From contig NZ_KB907307.1 in assembly GCF_000381925.1 (NCBI RefSeq), forward strand, positions 4,836,001 to 4,900,000: a stretch of DNA of 64,000 nt, read 5' to 3'. The translations under genes were made by a program, and so were the position numbers. This document shows positions 17,932 through 25,978 of this stretch, piece after piece; positions within the stretch are counted from its first letter, which is position 1, and each line of letters begins with the position of its first letter. The stretch is from Nocardia sp. BMG111209 (GTDB lineage Bacteria > Actinomycetota > Actinomycetes > Mycobacteriales > Mycobacteriaceae). The notes beneath the pieces were generated by a model, which saw nothing but the letters and a program-made list of their open reading frames with translations, had not been told where the DNA came from and did no database searches.

Positions 17932-18348
17932 TTACACCGCCACGACACGTACACCTTTGCCGCACAGCTTGGTCATATCGTCCACATCCGAGGTCAAGAT
18001 CACCACAGGCTTGGTCGCATGCAGGGCCGTCGCGGCCACCACGGCATCTATCGCATACTTGTGCCCGTGCAGGCCGGCTTCGCGGAGAAGGCCGATCGCA
18101 TCGAATGCGATCTCGTCTGTCACAGGTTCGATCCGCAAACGAGACAGGTGCCAGCGAAAACGCTCATTCTTGACCTTCATGTCGTATGCCTCGATGGGAG
18201 TGAGGGCAGTGACAATCACACGGAAGTCGTTGTCTTGAGCCTCACGGACATACGCGGTGACCTTCTGATCCGCTGCACACCACTTCGACAGTCCTTCGCT
18301 GTCGAGCACAAGAGTTCCGGCGGTCAGTCGGCTTTGCGGGCGTGCCAC
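17932..18348 (-). CDS. PIN-domain toxin, VapC-like
   Basis: 138 aa, the usual VapC length. The acidic metal-binding residues are visible: D16 (LVLDSEG), E53 (PIEAYD), D101 (YAIDAVVAATAL) and D121 or D123 (LTSDVDDM). PIN toxins are Mg-dependent RNases that cut tRNA or rRNA. Start GTG 18348, overlapping the upstream antitoxin gene by 25 nt, the classic toxin-antitoxin arrangement. GC and codon use look lower than in the neighbouring core genes, consistent with transfer. Confidence 0.8.
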   Translation of the reverse strand: MARPQSRLTAGTLVLDSEGLSKWCAADQKVTAYVREAQDNDFRVIVTALTPIEAYDMKVKNERFRWHLSRLRIEPVTDEIAFDAIGLLREAGLHGHKYAIDAVVAATALHATKPVVILTSDVDDMTKLCGKGVRVVAV

Positions 18349-18635
18349 GCACTGCCTCCCTGCAATTCGGGCGCGGACTTCACCTCACGGAACAGAGAAG
18401 CCGCTTCATCCTTGATTTCCTGCGAAATCACGCCTGCCTCTTCTTCATTCACGAGCAGCGCCTCTTCGAGAAGATCGCGTTCAATCTGGCGCTCCACGGC
18501 TGCGTCGACGTAGGCCGAAAACCCCCGCGAACCTACTCGCTCCTTGACCGCCCGGATGTTGCCGGCTCTGAGCGAAACACTCACCTTCGCGGCCGGCCCA
18601 TCGCCAGGCGGATACTCATCGCGCAACGCAGTCAT
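18324..18635 (-). CDS. Antitoxin of PIN-toxin pair (RHH/VapB-like)
   Basis: 103 aa. The segment KVSVSLRAGNIRAVKERVG followed by FSAYVDAAVERQIERDLLEE has the strand-helix-helix form of ribbon-helix-helix antitoxins; the acidic C-terminal part (LVNEEEAGVISQEIKDEAAS) should wrap the PIN toxin. It lies directly upstream of and overlaps the toxin gene by 25 nt. Such antitoxins usually repress their own promoter. Confidence 0.7.
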   Translation of the reverse strand: MTALRDEYPPGDGPAAKVSVSLRAGNIRAVKERVGSRGFSAYVDAAVERQIERDLLEEALLVNEEEAGVISQEIKDEAASLFREVKSAPELQGGSAWHARKAD

Positions 18636-18769
18636 GCCGTCAGTTTACTACTCGAAGTAGGAAACGGCATCCACCGTGTGTCAGGGCGCTCATGGCCCGT
18701 GGAACGCACCTACCCACAACAAGCGAGACTCTCGGAACTGTGGCGGATCCGATGTCGGTTCGTGGTATG

Positions 18770-18940
18770 TCATTCGGTTACGCCCTCGGTCTTACTGGAT
18801 GTTCCCGATTGCTGGACACGTCCGAGATCCGGGGTGTAGGCCGCGCCCGACTCGGAAGGTTCGCGGGACACCCGCATCTCCACGTCCAGCTCGGCGAAGA
18901 TGGCACCATCGACAACTCGAGCGTCTTCATCGGTCTGCAT
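18770..18940 (-). CDS. Small acidic ORF, 56 aa, hypothetical or remnant
   Basis: From ATG 18940 to TGA 18770. The product is hydrophilic and acidic at the start (MQTDEDARVVDGAIFAELD) and Ser/Glu-rich later. The frame is open upstream as far as a TGA about 40 nt before. No ribosome site is obvious and no family is recognised. It lies between the antitoxin gene and the decayed DUF255 copy, so it may itself be part of a broken gene. Confidence 0.25.
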   Translation of the reverse strand: MQTDEDARVVDGAIFAELDVEMRVSREPSESGAAYTPDLGRVQQSGTSSKTEGVTE

Positions 18941-18989
18941 GGAATCTTCGCAGGTCGAAACACCTTTCGGAAGACTATGTTGCTCAACA

Positions 18990-19075
18990 ACTCATGTGAC
19001 ATCTCCAGTGAAAACTGGCGTACCCCACGGACAGCAGAATCGGCACATCCCGCTCCACCGCTGCGGCCAGCGACC
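18990..19075 (-). pseudogene. Decayed fragment of a second DUF255 (YyaL-type) gene
   Basis: The minus strand reads LAAAVERDVPILLSVGYAS, matching residues 30-48 of the intact gene at 15506-17560. At DNA level 19021-19072 matches 17424-17475 with 41 consecutive identical bases and 49 of 52 overall; weaker similarity continues to about 18990. There the catalytic CHWC has become FHWRC by substitution plus a 3-nt insertion and a stop follows. Only this short piece remains. Confidence 0.7.
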
Positions 19076-19291
19076 CCCTAGTATCGATCGCGGCGGCCAC
19101 GGATCGCCATCGCCGCCACTACTACCGGTAATCCGCAGTGCGGCGAGGCATACGACGCCCGCGGTATCGGCAGGATCGGAACACTCCATGTCCCTGCGCA
19201 GGGTGCGCACAAGCGAATCGCGAAATATGCGAGCGCACAAGCCGTTCAGTGATAAATTGGCGGCGCTCGACACGATCCGAGGGGTGGGTAG
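19076..19291. other. Non-coding stretch before the EACC1-like gene
   Basis: No gene supported. It contains a direct repeat of GCGCACAAGC about 22 bp apart and an A/T-rich GATAAATT about 35 bp before the EACC1-like gene that could be its -10 region. Confidence 0.4.
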
Positions 19292-19684
19292 GTGGGCGTG
19301 CCAGAATCCGTTTCCGTTACGACGTCGGGGAACAGTGACGACCTGCGTGCGTTGCGATCTCGACTGTCGGCCGACGATGCTCTGCGCGGGCGGGTGCGGC
19401 TGACCCGCAGGATGCCGCCGGTGGGTGCGCTCGGTCCGGCGATCGAGACGTTGACCGTCGCGCTGGGGACCGACGGCGCCGCGACGGCGCTGAACAGCGC
19501 ACTCATCACCTGGATCCGTGGGCAGCGTGGCGACCTCACGCTGACAGTGGCGCGGGCCGATGGTGTGGCGGTGGAATTCAGCGCCGAGGATGTGGGTCCG
19601 GATGATGAGGACTCGCGGAGCCTGATCGCGGATCTCTCGGCGGATTCGGTGCGCGAGACGCAGACCCGTACCGGGCAGGACTGA
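19292..19684 (+). CDS. EACC1-like protein (effector-associated constant component)
   Basis: 130 aa. It matches the pattern I recall for EACC1 domains of actinobacterial conflict systems: DDALRGRVRLTRRMPPVGAL, then PAIETLTVALGTDGAATAL, then LITWIRGQRGDLTLTV and ARADGVAVEFSA. Such proteins are normally followed at once by a caspase- or trypsin-type effector gene or other effector-associated domains. Here none follows: the next gene is an MFS exporter on the other strand and the 80 bp after its stop hold nothing similar. It is therefore an orphan or the remnant of a deleted system. Start GTG 19292 or GTG 19298. Confidence 0.65.
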   Translation: MGVPESVSVTTSGNSDDLRALRSRLSADDALRGRVRLTRRMPPVGALGPAIETLTVALGTDGAATALNSALITWIRGQRGDLTLTVARADGVAVEFSAEDVGPDDEDSRSLIADLSADSVRETQTRTGQD

Positions 19685-19767
19685 CGGGTACCTCGCGGTC
19701 ACCGGCGCCGCAGTGGCGGATCGCTGCCGGAATTGCTTGCCGCACCGGGTCTTTCGGCATGTGACGC

Positions 19768-21021
19768 TCAGGGCACGTCGTCCGGATGGGGTGGGGTGTG
19801 GACTCGGGCGGCGACTGCGGCGGCGATCAGGCAGGCGGCGGCGCCGGTGAGGAGCGCGGCGCGGGGGCCGGAGGTATCGATGATCCAGCCGGTGAGGATG
19901 CTGCCGATCGGGGTGGTGCCGAGGAAGACGAAGACCCAGAGGGCCATGATCCGGCCTCGGTAGGCGGGGTCGGCGTGCAGTTGCAGGGCCGTGGAGGCCA
20001 GGGTTACGAAACCGAAAGCGGCGCAGCCGGTTACGGCCAGGGCTATGCAGGCCGTGATCAGATTCGGGACCACTGCGGTCAGGGTGAGTCCGGCGGCGAA
20101 GGCGGCGGCCGCGGCTACCAGGTAGAGGCGGCGCGGGTGGCGGATCAGGCCGACCGCGAAGGATCCGGCCACGGATCCGATGCTGAGCATCGCGGACAGT
20201 AGGCCGTAGGTGCCGCCGGTGCCGTGGAAGGTGTGTTCGGCGAAGACCGGCAGGATGACGGGGAAGTTGAAGGCCAGCACGCCGACCAGGGCCATCATGG
20301 TCAGGGGGAGCCAGAGTTGTTGCCGGGTGCGGGCGTAGCGCAGGGCCGCCGCGACGCCGCCGGGATGCGCGGTCACCGGGGCGGTTGTGGGCAGGGGGCG
20401 GATCAGGACCAATGCGGCGATCACGGCCAGGTAGGAGATCGCGTTCACCGCGAAGCAGGGGGTGGTGCCGATCGTCGCGATCAGGACGCCGGCCAGGGCG
20501 GGGCCGACCACGCGGGCGCTGTTCTGGACTATGCCGTTCACGGCGGCGGCGCTCGCCAGGTCCGCGGGTGGGACCAGTTGGGCGACGAAGGATTGGCGGG
20601 CGGGTGCGTCGACGATCTGCACGATGCCGCTCACGACCGTGATCGCCACGACCAGTGCGACGCCGGCGTGGCCCGTTGCCGCGGCCAGCCACAGCAGGGC
20701 GGCCAGCAGGCCGAAGGCGATCTGGGTGCCGATCAGCAGGCGACGCAGGTCGACTCGGTCGGCGATCACTCCGCCCCACGGGCCGAGCAGCAGCGGCGGT
20801 ACGCCACCCGCGGCCAGGACCACACCCAGGGAGGCCGGGGAGCCGGTCAGTTGCAGGACCAGCCAGCCGATCGCGGTCGATTGCACGAAAGAACCACTGG
20901 CAGAGGCTATCTGGCCTGCGAAATACCAGCGGAACGGGCGGGATCGCAGGGCTCGGACGGCATTCGCGCGGCCGGATGTGGCGACAGGTTCGGGGCGCAT
21001 CGCCGATATGTGCGGATCCAT
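19768..21021 (-). CDS. MFS transporter (EntS / transmembrane secretion effector type)
   Basis: 417 aa with about 12 membrane helices. It begins with the family pattern RALRSRPFRWYFAGQIASA and STAIGWLVLQLTG, and has GGVIADRVDLRRLL in the loop between TM2 and TM3. This MFS_3 group includes siderophore and drug exporters; substrate unknown. ATG 21021 (MDPHISAMRPEP) is preferred over upstream starts, which would add a non-conserved Arg-rich stretch; GGAAGTG lies upstream. It has no neighbour in the same direction. Confidence 0.85.
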   Translation of the reverse strand: MDPHISAMRPEPVATSGRANAVRALRSRPFRWYFAGQIASASGSFVQSTAIGWLVLQLTGSPASLGVVLAAGGVPPLLLGPWGGVIADRVDLRRLLIGTQIAFGLLAALLWLAAATGHAGVALVVAITVVSGIVQIVDAPARQSFVAQLVPPADLASAAAVNGIVQNSARVVGPALAGVLIATIGTTPCFAVNAISYLAVIAALVLIRPLPTTAPVTAHPGGVAAALRYARTRQQLWLPLTMMALVGVLAFNFPVILPVFAEHTFHGTGGTYGLLSAMLSIGSVAGSFAVGLIRHPRRLYLVAAAAAFAAGLTLTAVVPNLITACIALAVTGCAAFGFVTLASTALQLHADPAYRGRIMALWVFVFLGTTPIGSILTGWIIDTSGPRAALLTGAAACLIAAAVAARVHTPPHPDDVP

Positions 21022-21282
21022 CGGCGGCACTTCCTTCGTTCGGGCTCGGGGTCGATTCTGCCGCGCGGGCTCGCCTCGGTGTGTGTGCAGCGGCGCGTTC
21101 GTACCCACCGTTACCCGGCTGTCGACGTGCACACCGATGTCATCTTCGTGCGGGACGGCACCCCGTACAGCTCGGTGAGGGTGGCCGCGGGCATCGATCC
21201 GGCGTCGGCGCCTGTCAGCGATTTCCCGGGTCGCATACCGAAACGTGATCGAGTACCGGTCCGGAATGGGTATTTACCCGGT

Positions 21283-21447
21283 ATGAAGAACACGCTGTCC
21301 TCTCCCTCGCCAGGGACGGCGACCACCCGCCGTCCCTGGTTCGTCGATCTCGAGGATGCCGAGCGCCGCGGCGCGCGCGGCAGCGCCGGGATCGGGTACT
21401 TCGATTGCGACTGCGACCTGTGTCGCCGTCCCGGGCTGCGGTACTGA
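21283..21447 (+). CDS. Small Cys-containing peptide, 54 aa, hypothetical
   Basis: From ATG 21283. The C-terminus is notable: GIGYFDCDCDLCRRPGLRY, with a CxCxxC cluster. No ribosome site is clear, and the frame is open upstream over the MFS promoter, so the start is uncertain. It could be a metal-binding small protein or a modified-peptide precursor, or it may not be expressed. No modifying enzyme lies next to it. Confidence 0.3.
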   Translation: MKNTLSSPSPGTATTRRPWFVDLEDAERRGARGSAGIGYFDCDCDLCRRPGLRY

Positions 21448-21469
21448 TCGAGTACCGGCCGAAAAGCCC

Positions 21470-21727
21470 TCAGGGAGTGCCGGAATCGGCCGGCTTCTCC
21501 GAATCCGGATGCGCCGCACCGTGTTCGGTGCCCTCGTCCGCCTCCTGATCCGGTTCCGGGTGCTCCGGGGAGAATTCGGCGGGCAGGCCCTTGATGTGCT
21601 TGTTCATCGAGCGGATCAGCAGTGCCGTACCGGCCAGCAGGATGAGCACGATGACCAGGCCCAGCGGTGAGGCCTTGCCGAATTCGGGACCGGTCGGATT
21701 GGTCGACTGCGCGAGCAGGGTGAACAT
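21470..21727 (-). CDS. Small membrane protein downstream of mca (Rv1083-like)
   Basis: 85 aa. One transmembrane segment (ASPLGLVIVLILLAGTALLIRSM) follows a short N-terminus; the C-terminal ~45 residues are acidic and Pro-rich. The ATG overlaps the mca stop by one nt, giving translational coupling. The same gene order (mca then small membrane protein) is known in mycobacteria. Function unknown. Confidence 0.75.
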   Translation of the reverse strand: MFTLLAQSTNPTGPEFGKASPLGLVIVLILLAGTALLIRSMNKHIKGLPAEFSPEHPEPDQEADEGTEHGAAHPDSEKPADSGTP

Positions 21728-22641
21728 CAGGACTCGTCCTCCACCGCGATATCCGCGGTCTCGTCGGCCTCCCGGATCCCGGCGAACAGGTCGTGCTCGG
21801 GAATCTCCGTGCGCACCCGGGTCCGGGCGAGCTCGAATTCCTCGGTGGGCCACAGGCGTTGCTGCATCTCCAGCGGGACCGCGAAGAACGCGCCGTTGGG
21901 ATCGATCTGGGTCGCGTGCGCGCGCAGCGCGTCGTCACGCTGCGGGAAATACTTCGCGCATTCGATCTGGGTGGTCACCCGGGTCATGATGTCGCCGCGC
22001 TCGGCGGCCGCTTTCCGGATCCGATCCAGGAACTCCTGCATCGGGAACGGATCGCCGATCCGCTCGTACTCGTCGGCGAAGATCAGCAGGCGTTGCAGGC
22101 TGAAGCCGTGGTCGTAGTACAGCTTCAGCGGGGTCCAGGGCGCGCCCGCGTCGGGGAAGCGCTCCGGATCGCCCGCGGCCTCGAAGGCGGCGACCGACAC
22201 CTTGTGGCACATGATGTGGTCCGGGTGCGGATAGCCGCCGTTCTCGTCGTACGTGGTCATCACGTGCGGCTTGAATTCGCGCACCTGCCGGACCAGCGCC
22301 TCGGTGGCCTCCTCGAGGGGCACCAGCGCGAAACTGCCCGCCGCCAGCGGGGGCGGCGGATCGCCCTCGGGCAGGCCGGAGTCCCGGAAGCCGAGCCAGT
22401 GCTGCCGCACGCCGAGCGCCTTGGCGGCCTCGGCCATCTCCTCCCGGCGCACCTCCTCGATGCGGTCGAGGACACCCGGGATGTCCATCGCCGGATTCAG
22501 GATCGAGCCGCGTTCGCCGCCGGTGAGCGTCACCACCAGCACGTCGTCGCCCTCCGCGGCGTATTTCGCGGTGGTCGCGGCGCCCTTGCTGGACTCGTCG
22601 TCGGGATGGGCGTGCACCGCCATGAGACGAAGGCCGCTCAC
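21727..22641 (-). CDS. mca: Mycothiol S-conjugate amidase
   Basis: 304 aa. Zinc amidase that cleaves mycothiol S-conjugates to a mercapturic acid for export and glucosaminyl-inositol, a detoxification step found only in mycothiol-making actinobacteria. Zinc ligands are visible in VHAHPDDE (H12, D15) and [28 protein letters not shown] and [19 protein letters not shown] match Mca rather than its MshB relative. Start GTG 22641 ([15 protein letters not shown]), as in mycobacterial Mca. Overlaps the small membrane gene downstream by one nt. Confidence 0.95.
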   Translation of the reverse strand: MSGLRLMAVHAHPDDESSKGAATTAKYAAEGDDVLVVTLTGGERGSILNPAMDIPGVLDRIEEVRREEMAEAAKALGVRQHWLGFRDSGLPEGDPPPPLAAGSFALVPLEEATEALVRQVREFKPHVMTTYDENGGYPHPDHIMCHKVSVAAFEAAGDPERFPDAGAPWTPLKLYYDHGFSLQRLLIFADEYERIGDPFPMQEFLDRIRKAAAERGDIMTRVTTQIECAKYFPQRDDALRAHATQIDPNGAFFAVPLEMQQRLWPTEEFELARTRVRTEIPEHDLFAGIREADETADIAVEDES

Positions 22642-22836
22642 CTCTTGTTCACCTCGTCGCTCACCGTCGTCATCTCGTCGCTTTCGCCGTGTCGTCTCTG
22701 GGGTAGCCGCTGCGTCGTCCCGGCGCTGGGATACCGGCGGCAGACCCGCCGGGCGGAAGGGGCGCAGCTCCCTGTTCCCTATAGTTCCATCCGACCCACG
22801 CGCAATCCGATCTACCCCCCGGGAGGGTCCACCACG

Positions 22837-23316
22837 ATGAACGACGCCACACCGGAAATTGATCCCGCCGCCGACGCCGGCCGGCGGGTGGCCGATCGCT
22901 ACGGGAATGCCGGGCCGCGGGCCGGACTGGACACCGGACCCCGGCGGCGGCGGCGAATTCCGTTCGTGCTCGGCGCGGTGGTGGTGCTGCTCGGACTGCT
23001 CGTGGCGTATGTGGGATATCGCCAATTCGGACCCAAGGACATCCAACCGGACGAACTCGGCTATTCGGTGGTGAACGACTCCACCGTCGACGTCCACTTC
23101 AAGGTCACCCGGACCCACCCGGACCGGCCGGCCGTCTGTTTCGTGCGGGCGATGGATGCCGACGGCAACGAACTCGGACGTCGCGAGGTTCTGATCCCGC
23201 CGTCCAGCAGCGGTACCGTCGAGGTGAACGTGCCGGTGCGCGGGACCGCCCGGCCGGCCAACGGCAACGTGTACGGATGTGGTGGCAACGTTCCGGCATA
23301 TCTGAAAGCGAGCTGA
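22837..23316 (+). CDS. DUF4307 membrane protein
   Basis: 159 aa. Cytoplasmic N-terminus ([14 protein letters not shown]), one transmembrane helix (about residues 42-63), then an extracytoplasmic beta-rich domain with [18 protein letters not shown] and paired Cys ([15 protein letters not shown]). The DUF4307 orthologue Rv1081c has the same position, divergent from mca and upstream of greA. Function unknown. ATG 22837 with GGGAGG upstream; a TATAGT -10-like box lies at 22782. Confidence 0.85.
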   Translation: MNDATPEIDPAADAGRRVADRYGNAGPRAGLDTGPRRRRRIPFVLGAVVVLLGLLVAYVGYRQFGPKDIQPDELGYSVVNDSTVDVHFKVTRTHPDRPAVCFVRAMDADGNELGRREVLIPPSSSGTVEVNVPVRGTARPANGNVYGCGGNVPAYLKAS

Positions 23317-23334
23317 TCGGGTACTCGTCGCTCG

Positions 23335-23350
23335 CGGGGGGCCACCCCCG
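23335..23350. terminator. Short hairpin after the DUF4307 gene
   Basis: CGGGGG / CCCCCG with loop GCCA, starting about 19 nt after the DUF4307 stop. A compact GC hairpin without T-tract. Confidence 0.45.
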
Positions 23351-23430
23351 TGACCGCCCGGTTCACACCACGTTTCAGCCGCGAAACGCCCACGAACACC
23401 CACTCCGACCTGCGAATTTATGAATCGTGG

Positions 23431-23672
23431 TAGAATGGGCCGATACACGGTTCCGAACATCGGAGCCGTGTTTGCTGCATTGGCGGCCAGCGTTGTCGGT
23501 TCCGGGGCACACGACGCCCTCGGGACAGAACCTGCCGGGGCTCGAGGGACATCCCCCAGGATCGCTCCAGCCGTCCACTGCTGCCGTGTGCGCTCGACCC
23601 AGAGCGGGTACGGGCAGCGGGTATCAGGGAATCCCGGGCCCGCCGGGAACAACTACTAGGGAGTTGATCGAG
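23431..23672 (+). promoter_or_regulatory. greA promoter and long 5' leader
   Basis: An extended -10 (TGGTAGAAT, hexamer TAGAAT at 23431-23436) is followed by a ~230-nt untranslated stretch up to the greA ATG. The leader holds several GC-rich inverted segments but no riboswitch class I can name. The region 23351-23430 before it contains nothing else of note. Confidence 0.45.
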
Positions 23673-24167
23673 ATGACTGAGACGAACGTGACCTGGCTCA
23701 CACCGGAGTCGCATGACAGGCTCAAGGGCGAGCTCGACGCGCTCATTGCCAACCGTCCGGTCATCGCGGCCGAGATCAACGAACGCCGCGAAGAAGGCGA
23801 TCTCAAGGAGAACGGCGGCTATCACGCGGCCCGCGAGGAGCAGGGCCAGCAGGAGGCCCGCATCCGCCAACTGCAGGAGCTGCTGAACAATGCCAAGGTC
23901 GGCGTGCCGCCGTCGCAGTCGGGTGTCGCGCTGCCCGGTTCGGTCGTCAAGGTCTACTACGACGGCGACGAGAGCGATACCGAGACCTTCCTGATCGGCA
24001 CCCGCGAGGAGGGCCTGGGTCAGTCCGATCTGGAGACCTACTCGCCGAGTTCGCCGCTGGGCGCCGCACTGCTGAAGGCCAAGGTCGGCGAGACCCGCGA
24101 ATACACGCTCCCCAACGGCAACACCATGAAGGTGACGCTGCTCAGCGCGGAGCCGTACCACAGCTGA
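23673..24167 (+). CDS. greA: Transcription elongation factor GreA
   Basis: 164 aa: N-terminal antiparallel coiled coil (about residues 10-75, with [26 protein letters not shown], whose tip Asp/Glu act in the RNA polymerase secondary channel) and a C-terminal FKBP-like domain (GSVVKVYY to [18 protein letters not shown]). It stimulates RNA cleavage in backtracked RNA polymerase. ATG 23673 is preceded by AGGGAG. Convergent with metB over a strong hairpin. Confidence 0.95.
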   Translation: MTETNVTWLTPESHDRLKGELDALIANRPVIAAEINERREEGDLKENGGYHAAREEQGQQEARIRQLQELLNNAKVGVPPSQSGVALPGSVVKVYYDGDESDTETFLIGTREEGLGQSDLETYSPSSPLGAALLKAKVGETREYTLPNGNTMKVTLLSAEPYHS

Positions 24168-24209
24168 GACATCCGGCCGATCCCGTCCCCGATCGGCGCG
24201 CGGGAACCG

Positions 24210-24239
24210 AACGGCCGCACCGGATCCGGTGCGGCCGTT
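24210..24239. terminator. Bidirectional terminator between greA and metB
   Basis: Perfect 13-bp stem AACGGCCGCACCG / CGGTGCGGCCGTT around GATC, followed by TGG on the greA side. Confidence 0.75.
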
Positions 24240-24251
24240 GGTATCCCGAAA

Positions 24252-25400
24252 TCAGCTCAGGGCCTGCTGCACATCCGCCAGCAGATCGGCGGCGTCCTCG
24301 ATGCCGACCGACAACCGCACCAGATCCTCCGGCACCTCCAGCGCGGAACCGGCCGTCGACGCATGCGTCATCGCGCCCGGATGTTCGATCAACGATTCCA
24401 CCCCGCCCAGCGATTCGGCGAGGGTGAAGATCCGCGTGCGCGCGCAGAAGTCCAGCGCCGCCTGCCGGCCGCCGCGCAGCCGTACCGAGATCATGCCGCC
24501 GAACCGACGCATCTGCTTCTGCGCGACCGCGAAGCCGGGATGCTGCGGCAGGCCGGGGTAGATCACCTGCTCGACCGCCGGGTGATCGACCAGGAATTCG
24601 GCCAGCGTCTCGGCGTTGTCGCAATGCCGGTCCATCCGGACCGCCAGGGTCTTGATGCCGCGCAGGGTCAGGAAGGCGTCGGTGGGGCCGGGCACCGCGC
24701 CCGCGCCGTTCTGCAGGAATCCGAAGGCCGCGTCGAGTTCGGCGTCGTCGGTGATCAGCGCGCCGCCGATCACGTCGGAATGTCCGCCGAGGTATTTGGT
24801 GGTGGAGTGCAGCACGATATCCGCGCCGAGATTCAGCGGCTGCTGCAGATACGGCGAGGCGAAGGTGTTGTCGACCACCAGCCGGGCCCGACCGGCGTGC
24901 GCGATATCGGCCAGCGCGGCGATGTCACCGATGTTGAGCAGCGGATTGGTCGGCGTCTCGACCCACACCAGCTTGGTGTTCGGCCGCATGGCCGCGCGCA
25001 CCGCGTCCGGATCCGAGACCGCGGCCACCGAGTACTCGATACCCCAGTTGGTGAAGACCTTGTCGATCAGGCGGAAGGTGCCGCCGTAGGCGTCGTTCGG
25101 GATGACCAGATGATCGCCGGGCCGCAGCGCGGCTCGTAACGTACAGTCCGTGGCCGCCATCCCGGAGGCGAAGGCCCGGCCGTATCGGCCCGACTCCAGC
25201 GCGGCCAGATTGGCCTCGAGCGCGGAACGGGTGGGGTTGCCGGTGCGCGCGTACTCGAAGCCGCCGCGCAGGCTGCCCACCCCGTCCTGAGCGAAGGTCG
25301 AGCTGGCGTAGATCGGCACGTTCACCGCGCCGGTGCGCGGATCCGGGTCGTAGCCCGCGTGTACGGCGCGGGTGGAGAACCCCAGCAAATCGTCGGTCAT
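24252..25400 (-). CDS. metB: Cystathionine gamma-synthase
   Basis: 382 aa PLP enzyme of the Cys/Met metabolism family. It joins an O-acyl-homoserine and cysteine to cystathionine; actinobacterial members may also have gamma-lyase activity. Seen: GFSTRAVHAGYDPDPRTGAV, YARTGNPTRSALE, WVETPTNPLL, the PLP lysine in LHSTTKYLGGHSDVIGG (Lys near 201), and ESLIEHPGAMTHAS. ATG 25400 (MTDDLLGFSTRA). With cbs in the same window it gives both directions of transsulfuration. Confidence 0.93.
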   Translation of the reverse strand: MTDDLLGFSTRAVHAGYDPDPRTGAVNVPIYASSTFAQDGVGSLRGGFEYARTGNPTRSALEANLAALESGRYGRAFASGMAATDCTLRAALRPGDHLVIPNDAYGGTFRLIDKVFTNWGIEYSVAAVSDPDAVRAAMRPNTKLVWVETPTNPLLNIGDIAALADIAHAGRARLVVDNTFASPYLQQPLNLGADIVLHSTTKYLGGHSDVIGGALITDDAELDAAFGFLQNGAGAVPGPTDAFLTLRGIKTLAVRMDRHCDNAETLAEFLVDHPAVEQVIYPGLPQHPGFAVAQKQMRRFGGMISVRLRGGRQAALDFCARTRIFTLAESLGGVESLIEHPGAMTHASTAGSALEVPEDLVRLSVGIEDAADLLADVQQALS

Positions 25401-25526
25401 ACCCCAGAGCCTACGGAACGGTCGGCCCGGACCGGCGGCCACGGTACCGGCCGGAACCCGGGACCGAGAAATAACCGGCAAATAACCCTGTCCGGATGGG
25501 CTAGATATTCATCACAGTGCGATAAA

Positions 25527-25542
25527 TATCGGATAACCGATA
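25527..25542. promoter_or_regulatory. 16-bp palindrome upstream of the 25553 gene
   Basis: TATCGGATAACCGATA: perfect 6-bp arms around ATAA, ending 10 nt before the GTG start of the following gene, in an A/T-rich promoter region shared with metB on the other strand. Likely a repressor operator. Confidence 0.55.
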
Positions 25543-25552
25543 GAGTGGCAAC

Positions 25553-25921
25553 GTGTTCTCGATCGGACCTGTGATGGCTGAAGTGGCGGCGCGAAGGACG
25601 CTGAGCCGCCTGCAACTGTCGCACGGCGTTCCGGCGGCCGATGCCGCGAAGGTGGTTCCCGCGGTGTCGGCGACTCTCGATCAGCATGCGGCCGCAATTC
25701 GTGACATTCTCGACTTCGGAATCGAGAATTCCACGGCGGTACCGGTTTCCGTGCTGCTGGCCGGATATGCCCGGGGTCTGGTGGAACACTCCGGCCCCGA
25801 GGCCGTCCGCGCGCCGCTCGACGTGGCGGGCTGGGCCGAGGCCGGCTGGCTGCCGATGCGGCTGGCCGCCGTCTGCCTGCTCGCTCCCGCGTCCCGCGCG
25901 CACACGAAGAGAGAGGCCTGA
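25553..25921 (+). CDS. Helical hypothetical protein, possibly DUF6401
   Basis: 122 aa, cytosolic, mainly helical, with SATLDQHAAAIRDILDFGIEN in the middle and a YARGLVEHSG segment. The DQHAAAxRDIL pattern resembles DUF6401 proteins of Streptomyces natural-product contexts; this is a tentative memory match. Function unknown. Starts at GTG 25553, or at ATG 25574. A palindrome sits immediately upstream, so the gene is probably regulated. Confidence 0.55.
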   Translation: MFSIGPVMAEVAARRTLSRLQLSHGVPAADAAKVVPAVSATLDQHAAAIRDILDFGIENSTAVPVSVLLAGYARGLVEHSGPEAVRAPLDVAGWAEAGWLPMRLAAVCLLAPASRAHTKREA

Positions 25922-25978
25922 GCACCCGCCGGCAGCGGATGCTCGGGCCTCTCCCGTGAACGGAGCCTTCGCCCCCGG

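Noticed and set aside
17585..17965. Possible small genes on either strand next to the PIN toxin
   Set aside because: No ribosome sites, no recognisable products, and codon use is not like real genes here.
18992..20779. A 595-codon minus-strand frame crossing the EACC1-like and MFS genes
   Set aside because: It is an out-of-frame shadow of the MFS gene, with an Arg/Pro-rich composition typical of such frames; no homology recognised.
25401..25552. SAM riboswitch upstream of metB
   Set aside because: The 150-bp leader lacks the SAM-I and SAM-IV conserved cores; only A/T-rich promoter sequence and a palindrome were seen.
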